Below, piece by piece: positions 59,637 through 64,000 of a stretch of 64,000 nucleotides of DNA. The stretch spans positions 11,210,241 to 11,274,240 of the forward strand of contig CP154955.1 of the NCBI GenBank assembly GCA_039621445.1. The letters are read 5' to 3'. The DNA is from Euglena gracilis. Lineage: Eukaryota; Euglenida; Euglenophyceae; Euglenales. The notes below the pieces were generated by a model. It was not told the origin of the DNA. It ran no database searches and worked only from the letters and a program-made list of their open reading frames with translations. How positions within the stretch are numbered: position 1 is the first letter of the stretch; every line of letters begins with the position of its first letter. The translations under genes were made by a program, and so were the position numbers.

Positions 59637-61689
59637 GGGTAAAAAAGGTTGAATTGTTTTGGAAGCCACCATTGTCCCATCATGAATCAAGATTGTGATA
59701 ATGAAGGTGTGAGGCTTTTGCTGATTGGTGCCAACAACTGAATCATCGTGTCCAGGAGGATAGGGCCATACCATTGCTTCAGGTGTGTCCAACCCCCCCC
59801 CCCCCCGGGTTTTTGGCTACAGACACACCCCCAATTTGGGGGGGGGGTCAGCCAGAAACAGCAGAAAGTGGCCCACCCAGTGCCGGAGACGCTGACATTT
59901 TTTTTTGAACTAAAAAAAATGCCCCCAATATTTTGGCCGCGTGCCCAGAGTGACCGACCACTCGAGTCAGAAGTGGGGGCTGGTTTTTGAAAGTGACTGA
60001 TTGGTTTTTTAAAAGTGGAAAGTGACACCCCAGGTGGTCAACAAGCAATGGTATGGTCAGGACTGCCCCTGAGATTGCTCATGCCGAGAACAGGCTATGT
60101 CTTATCAGGCAGCACAAGGTTAATCTTCTCAAACCTGAAAAGATTCCACCAACTCGACGATAGGGGAGGGTCCAGCCAGCACTCCTACGGAGATGGGACT
60201 CCCAAAGCAGCCTTGGCCCCCTTGGATGTCCCCCAGGGTTTTCTGTCGATTGCATGTAATTTTAAGGCCCGCGTTGCATTTTTTACCCATTTGTGTCCAG
60301 ATCATCTTTCTTGAATAAAAAAAATATCCCAGTGACCGGCGCAAAGCGCCAATTAAAATTTTTTTTTCAACCACCAAAATTTGTCAAAATGCCTGGTTTT
60401 TTGTCTTTGGCGGGGGATTCAGGCTTGTTTTTAAGGAAGGTCGCACCCTCCCTGGGGGGTGCTATGGTCAGGGGGGTGGGCATTTTTGATCCCCCCCAGG
60501 GGGTTCGGGGTTGGGTTTTGCGGTGCGTATTGTTCAACGGAGGGGGATTGGACAAAAATAGTGGGATCGAAAGAATTGGTGGTGTGAAATCCTGCCAAAT
60601 ATTTCCAGATCTTTTATGCCGAGACCGCCAATTTTTTCCATCATTGTTGCACATCTTTTTCAAAAATTACACATTTTTTGCATTTTTTTTAAAAAAAATG
60701 CATATTTTTGTTCATTTTTTTCAAAAAAAAGTTTGTTTTTGTGCATTTGTGCTGCATTTTGTGCCGGATGATATTCAAATTCTTTTTTCACAGTCTGCCA
60801 ATTTTTTCCAGACGCTCTTCGCGAGAGAGAGATTCACAAAAAATCTTGCCAAACATTTTCGGACCGTTTTGGCGATGATTGCCAAATCTTTCCGTCGCAA
60901 ATTTTCTCGCCTCCAATTTTTTTTGGCATCAATCCCCCCCCCCCTGTAGCACATCCTGGGTCGGCAATGGGTGCCTTGGTCAGCAGGCACCCATTGGCCC
61001 AGGGACAGATAGGAAGCCTTTCGGTTTTGAGGCAGGTGGGGGGGTCCGACCCCCCCCCCGGCCCAGGGGCAAGGGGGGTCCGGACCCCCCACTCTCCCTT
61101 GGCAGGTTCCACACACACAGAAGCGCCTTTTTTCCGTCGCTTTCGGACATATTGCACATTTTTTGAGGGTTTTCTTGATAAAAAAAAATGTTCAAGCTTT
61201 TTCAAAAAGAGCATTTTTGGATTCATTTTCAAAAAACCAGGGATTTTTGAACATTTTTTGCCCGATTTCTGGCTTTTTGCCATCCACAAAACCGAAAATT
61301 TTCCGGACCCCCCTCAATTTTCTGACCCCCCATCCATGTCGGGGGTTTCGACCCCCCCCCCCTCAAGGCTTCCCATCTATCATTGCCCACAGCACAAGAT
61401 ACCCCCCGGGGGGTGATAAAAAGAAGCCTGGGGCGATATTCTGGAACAAAATCAGCCAATTAAAGACCCCATTTCCAATAAAGCACAAAGCAGGGGGAGG
61501 AATATGCAAGCTGCATAATTTGCATTTTTGCACAGTTTGCATTTTTTGCATTAAAATTTATGAAAGTCGCTTTTTTTTGCATATTTTGTTTTTGTAGATT
61601 TTTGGGGGGGTCAAATTGCACAGGCAAATTGGCAGACAATTGGAAGTTGCATACCTCATATTTTGGACCAATTTCACAGTAGCAGTGGT
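59637..61689. other. Non-coding, low-complexity
   Basis: T-run and tgcattttttt stretches, G/C runs near 59,790, 59,838, 61,040 and 61,350, and a hairpin gggtgccttggtcagcaggcaccc near 60,968. No protein domain is visible in any frame. Confidence 0.45.
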
Positions 61690-61850
61690 TGCACAAATTA
61701 GCCAACCGTATGATTTTGCAAGTTAGTACCACATTTTTTCTTTTGGTGTTGCATTTTGGGGCAGGGGAAATTTCCCAAGTCCTCTCCAGCAGGAAGAAGT
61801 GTGCAGCTTCTGGGGTCTCAAAGGAATTTACGTGCAATTTGCATTTTTTG
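61690..61850 (+). repeat. Diverged partial copy of the 2.1-kb repeat
   Basis: attttttcttttggtgttgc, aagtcctctccagcaggaag and aaaggaatttacgtgcaatt match 2,020-2,130 (ctttcttttggtgttgc, aagtcctcttcagcagaaga, aagaatttacatgcaactt). Confidence 0.65.
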
Positions 61851-62173
61851 CATTTTTTTGCACTTTTTGCATTGCATATTTTGAGGAGCTTTGTTGCATC
61901 CCCCACTCCTGGTCAAAGACCCCATTTCCATTCTTCCTTTCCCAGTCAGTCCTCTCAAAGGCCAGGCCAGAAAACCTTTTCAAGGGTTTTTGGGCGGGTG
62001 GGTGGCCGGGGGAGTCGTGGGTGGGTGGGTTTTCGGAAAAGTGGGTGGGTTTGGGATTGGGGGAAAGTGCCCCCAGAAAACCAGTTTGATGTTGATAAGA
62101 AATCTGGTCGTCATCTCATTGGCCTGTACAGCATTTCAGGAATTGAATACCAAGGTTTTTTATCAATGATGAA
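61851..62173. other. No recognisable feature
   Basis: A gggtgggtgggttttcggaa stretch near 62,010-62,050 but no gene. Confidence 0.4.
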
Positions 62174-62416
62174 GTGATGGTTGCTGGACCCAGAAATTTT
62201 TGCCATATCCTGCTGCTACAATACAATCCACAATTTCAAGCACTGTCCCAGCCCGAGCAAAAAGCTGCTGCTGGATTCCGGCATGGCTCAAATATTCAAG
62301 ATGAGGCTGTTAGGAATTTGACCCCCGAGCAACAGCAACGAGTCAGGGACTCAGAGCTCTGCATTGTGTGGACTTCTGATTACAAACGCACCCGAGCACA
62401 GGTTTTTGTAATTTAA
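62174..62416 (+). CDS. Hypothetical short ORF
   Basis: 80 codons of ordinary composition: YNPQFQALSQPEQKAAAGFR, then NIQDEAVRNLTPEQQQRVRD. Free of homopolymer runs, so possibly an exon or remnant. I do not recognise it. Confidence 0.3.
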   Translation: MMVAGPRNFCHILLLQYNPQFQALSQPEQKAAAGFRHGSNIQDEAVRNLTPEQQQRVRDSELCIVWTSDYKRTRAQVFVI

Positions 62417-63533
62417 TGGTGACACATTGGAGAAGCATTCATGATCTCCAAATGCCAAAGATGAAATGTGAATGTCAATTTTTAAATTTTCTGAAACAAA
62501 TTCAATCACTCCGGCCCAGAAATTGCAGGATTTTCCCAAAAATTTGAATTGAAAAATGCGCCATTCCCCCCAAAAAGTTCCCTGAGGAAGGGACCAGGAG
62601 GGCGGAGCACAAGAAGGTGGTCCTCCCCACTCCAAGAAGAAAAAGTGTTTTTGGGGGGAGGCGGCTCACAAGGAGGCCTTTGTGGTTTGCCCTCGTTGTC
62701 TTATCTGCCCTTTTGAGTTTTCTTCGACAGGGCCTCGGAGCTTTTTGAGCTTGCAATTTTGGGCAGTGTGGCTTCCCGGAGGTCCTCCGAGTTAAAAAGC
62801 AGCTTGTTTCAAATCCACACCAGGGTCTGGGGTTTGAGTTGGAGAAGCAGTTGCAAGGCTCTGGTGGCACCTGCAATGGTGAGCATGGTCAAGTTTCAGG
62901 CTTTTTCCCCCCCATTACAAGGAAGCAGGATAAGCCAGGAAAGTGTTTCTTTCTGCATTTTTATTTCCACGCCTCCAGCATCCTCCTCAAACAAAGATTG
63001 AAATGAGGTGGTTGTTTTGTTTTTCATTGCAACGTCCAAAAAATAATGCAAATAATGTAAGATCAGAGACTTATTCCCCTGCATCATTTTATTGTGTTCA
63101 AAGTTCAGAAGCATGTTTAAGCAGCGATCTCGCGTTTATTTTTTTTTCTTTTGCGCAATAGCTCACTCAAAAGAAGGCTGAATTTTGAGCCAAGGCTGAT
63201 CCCACTCCTGGGGGCAAAGCCCCCACATCCGACCCCCCCCCCCGGGAGGCCAAAAGTGCTTGGGCATTCGGTCAACGCATTTCCGGCATCGAAAGTGCCG
63301 GAAGCCCAGAAAAGGGTCATTGTTGGGCCTTTTTGAGGCTGGCACCGGAGGTTGGCCCAGAGAGGGGAGGGGTTGGGTGCCCCCCCCCGGTTCAATTTCA
63401 GCCTGCAAAGGAGCACAATTTTTTTACGGGGAGGGGGCTATTCTAGTTATTTCCAGCCCTCTCCGTGTGTGGGGATCTTCGGCATTTTCCAGGGGTGCAA
63501 CCCTTGATATAAGGAGGGCGTACATGGTTTAGG
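62417..63533. other. No confident gene
   Basis: Contains ccctgaggaagggaccagga then gggcggagcacaagaag (62,580-62,615), a word shared with the DIRS terminus and ICR (18,185-18,230 and 18,532-18,580). It is therefore a scrap of a related DIRS end, or a shared tandem word. The remainder has short frames only. Confidence 0.4.
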
Positions 63534-63990
63534 TGGGGGGGGGGTGTCCCCCCCCCCCCCCTGGCCCGCAGGGGGGGTCCGGACCACCCCCCCCCCACCT
63601 GCCAGGGGGGCCCGGACCGACCCTCGGGGGGGTTCCCGGGACCAGGCACCTATGGCCGACCAGGGCCGACCAGGGCCGACCAGGGCCGACTATGATTTTC
63701 AGGACCCCCGTAGGTGGGGGTTCCGACCAGGGCCGACCAGGGCCGACCAGGGCCGACCAGGGCCGACCAGGGCCGACTTGCATGTGATTGGCCGACCGAA
63801 GGGGAATGGATGAAGGACTTAGGTAGCTTTCCCTCTGAACCAAGCTCCTTTGATGATGCTGGGCCGTGCTGGGCGATGCAGGACGATGCTGGCCCGGCAG
63901 CATCGACCGCGGGTTACTGTGGGTTTCAGGATTGTCATAGGTGGGTTGCCGACCGCAGCCGACCGCAGCCGACCGCAGCCGACTGTGCAA
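63534..63990 (+). repeat. G/C-run repeat with gccgaccaggg and gccgaccgca minisatellites
   Basis: After the ggtggggggggggtgtcccc start come four gccgaccaggg units (63,655-63,690), six more (63,723-63,778), and a gccgaccgca tandem (63,950-63,980). It runs off the window end. Confidence 0.8.
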
Positions 63991-64000
63991 CTTTTTTTCT

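Overview
ORGANISM. This is nuclear DNA of a eukaryote, probably an alga or other protist, built almost entirely from transposable elements. No host gene can be called with confidence. The evidence is: chromodomain Ty3/gypsy, DIRS and R2-like non-LTR retrotransposons; primer-binding sites matching initiator tRNA-Met; a translation elongation factor 1-alpha pseudogene that keeps a GT-AG intron; a tRNA-derived SINE; and very many runs of 8 or more G or C. The sequence alone does not fix the taxon. LAYOUT. (1) 1-3,056: a scrap of R2-like LINE, then a 2.1-kb repeat whose inverted partner lies at 56,310-58,411. (2) 3,057-16,510: copy A, a decayed minus-strand Ty3/gypsy element that keeps its 3' LTR, gag and coiled-coil ORF but has lost pol. 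Two TIR elements have inserted into it; one (14,343-16,104) carries the captured EF-1alpha fragment. (3) 16,560-18,168: a repeat, a plus-strand LTR with PBS, and a minisatellite. (4) 18,169-41,025: a three-level nest. A DIRS-like tyrosine-recombinase retrotransposon of about 4.6 kb sits in the minisatellite. It is interrupted by a 1,023-bp TRIM (20,913-21,935) and by a complete 17,191-bp Ty3/gypsy element, copy B (22,456-39,646). (5) 41,026-46,300: minisatellite, a LINE fragment, a 443-bp SINE with a 12-bp target duplication, and a nearly intact R2-like LINE with one in-frame TGA. (6) 47,000-64,000: foldback elements, G/C-run-bounded repeats, palindrome clusters and minisatellites, with only two weak ORFs. 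HOW THE PARTS WORK TOGETHER. Copy B encodes gag with two zinc knuckles, protease, RT, RNase H, integrase and chromodomain. It adds two large ORFs not expected in a Ty3 element: a 726-residue coiled-coil protein before gag and a 1,440-residue Cys/His-containing protein after integrase. Its two 411-bp LTRs read as identical and it is flanked by the duplication GGCAC (plus strand), so the insertion is recent. The TRIM encodes nothing, but has the same kind of PBS and a similar polypurine tract, so an element like copy B could mobilise it. Its LTRs contain a tRNA-like A-box/B-box pair, formally analogous to the 5S-bearing plant Cassandra TRIMs. The copy B family is also densely studded with short perfect inverted repeats, inside its ORFs as well as its LTRs. 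The strongest candidates for something undescribed are the tRNA-like TRIM, the accessory ORFs and micro-hairpins of copy B, and the transposon carrying an EF-1alpha fragment.
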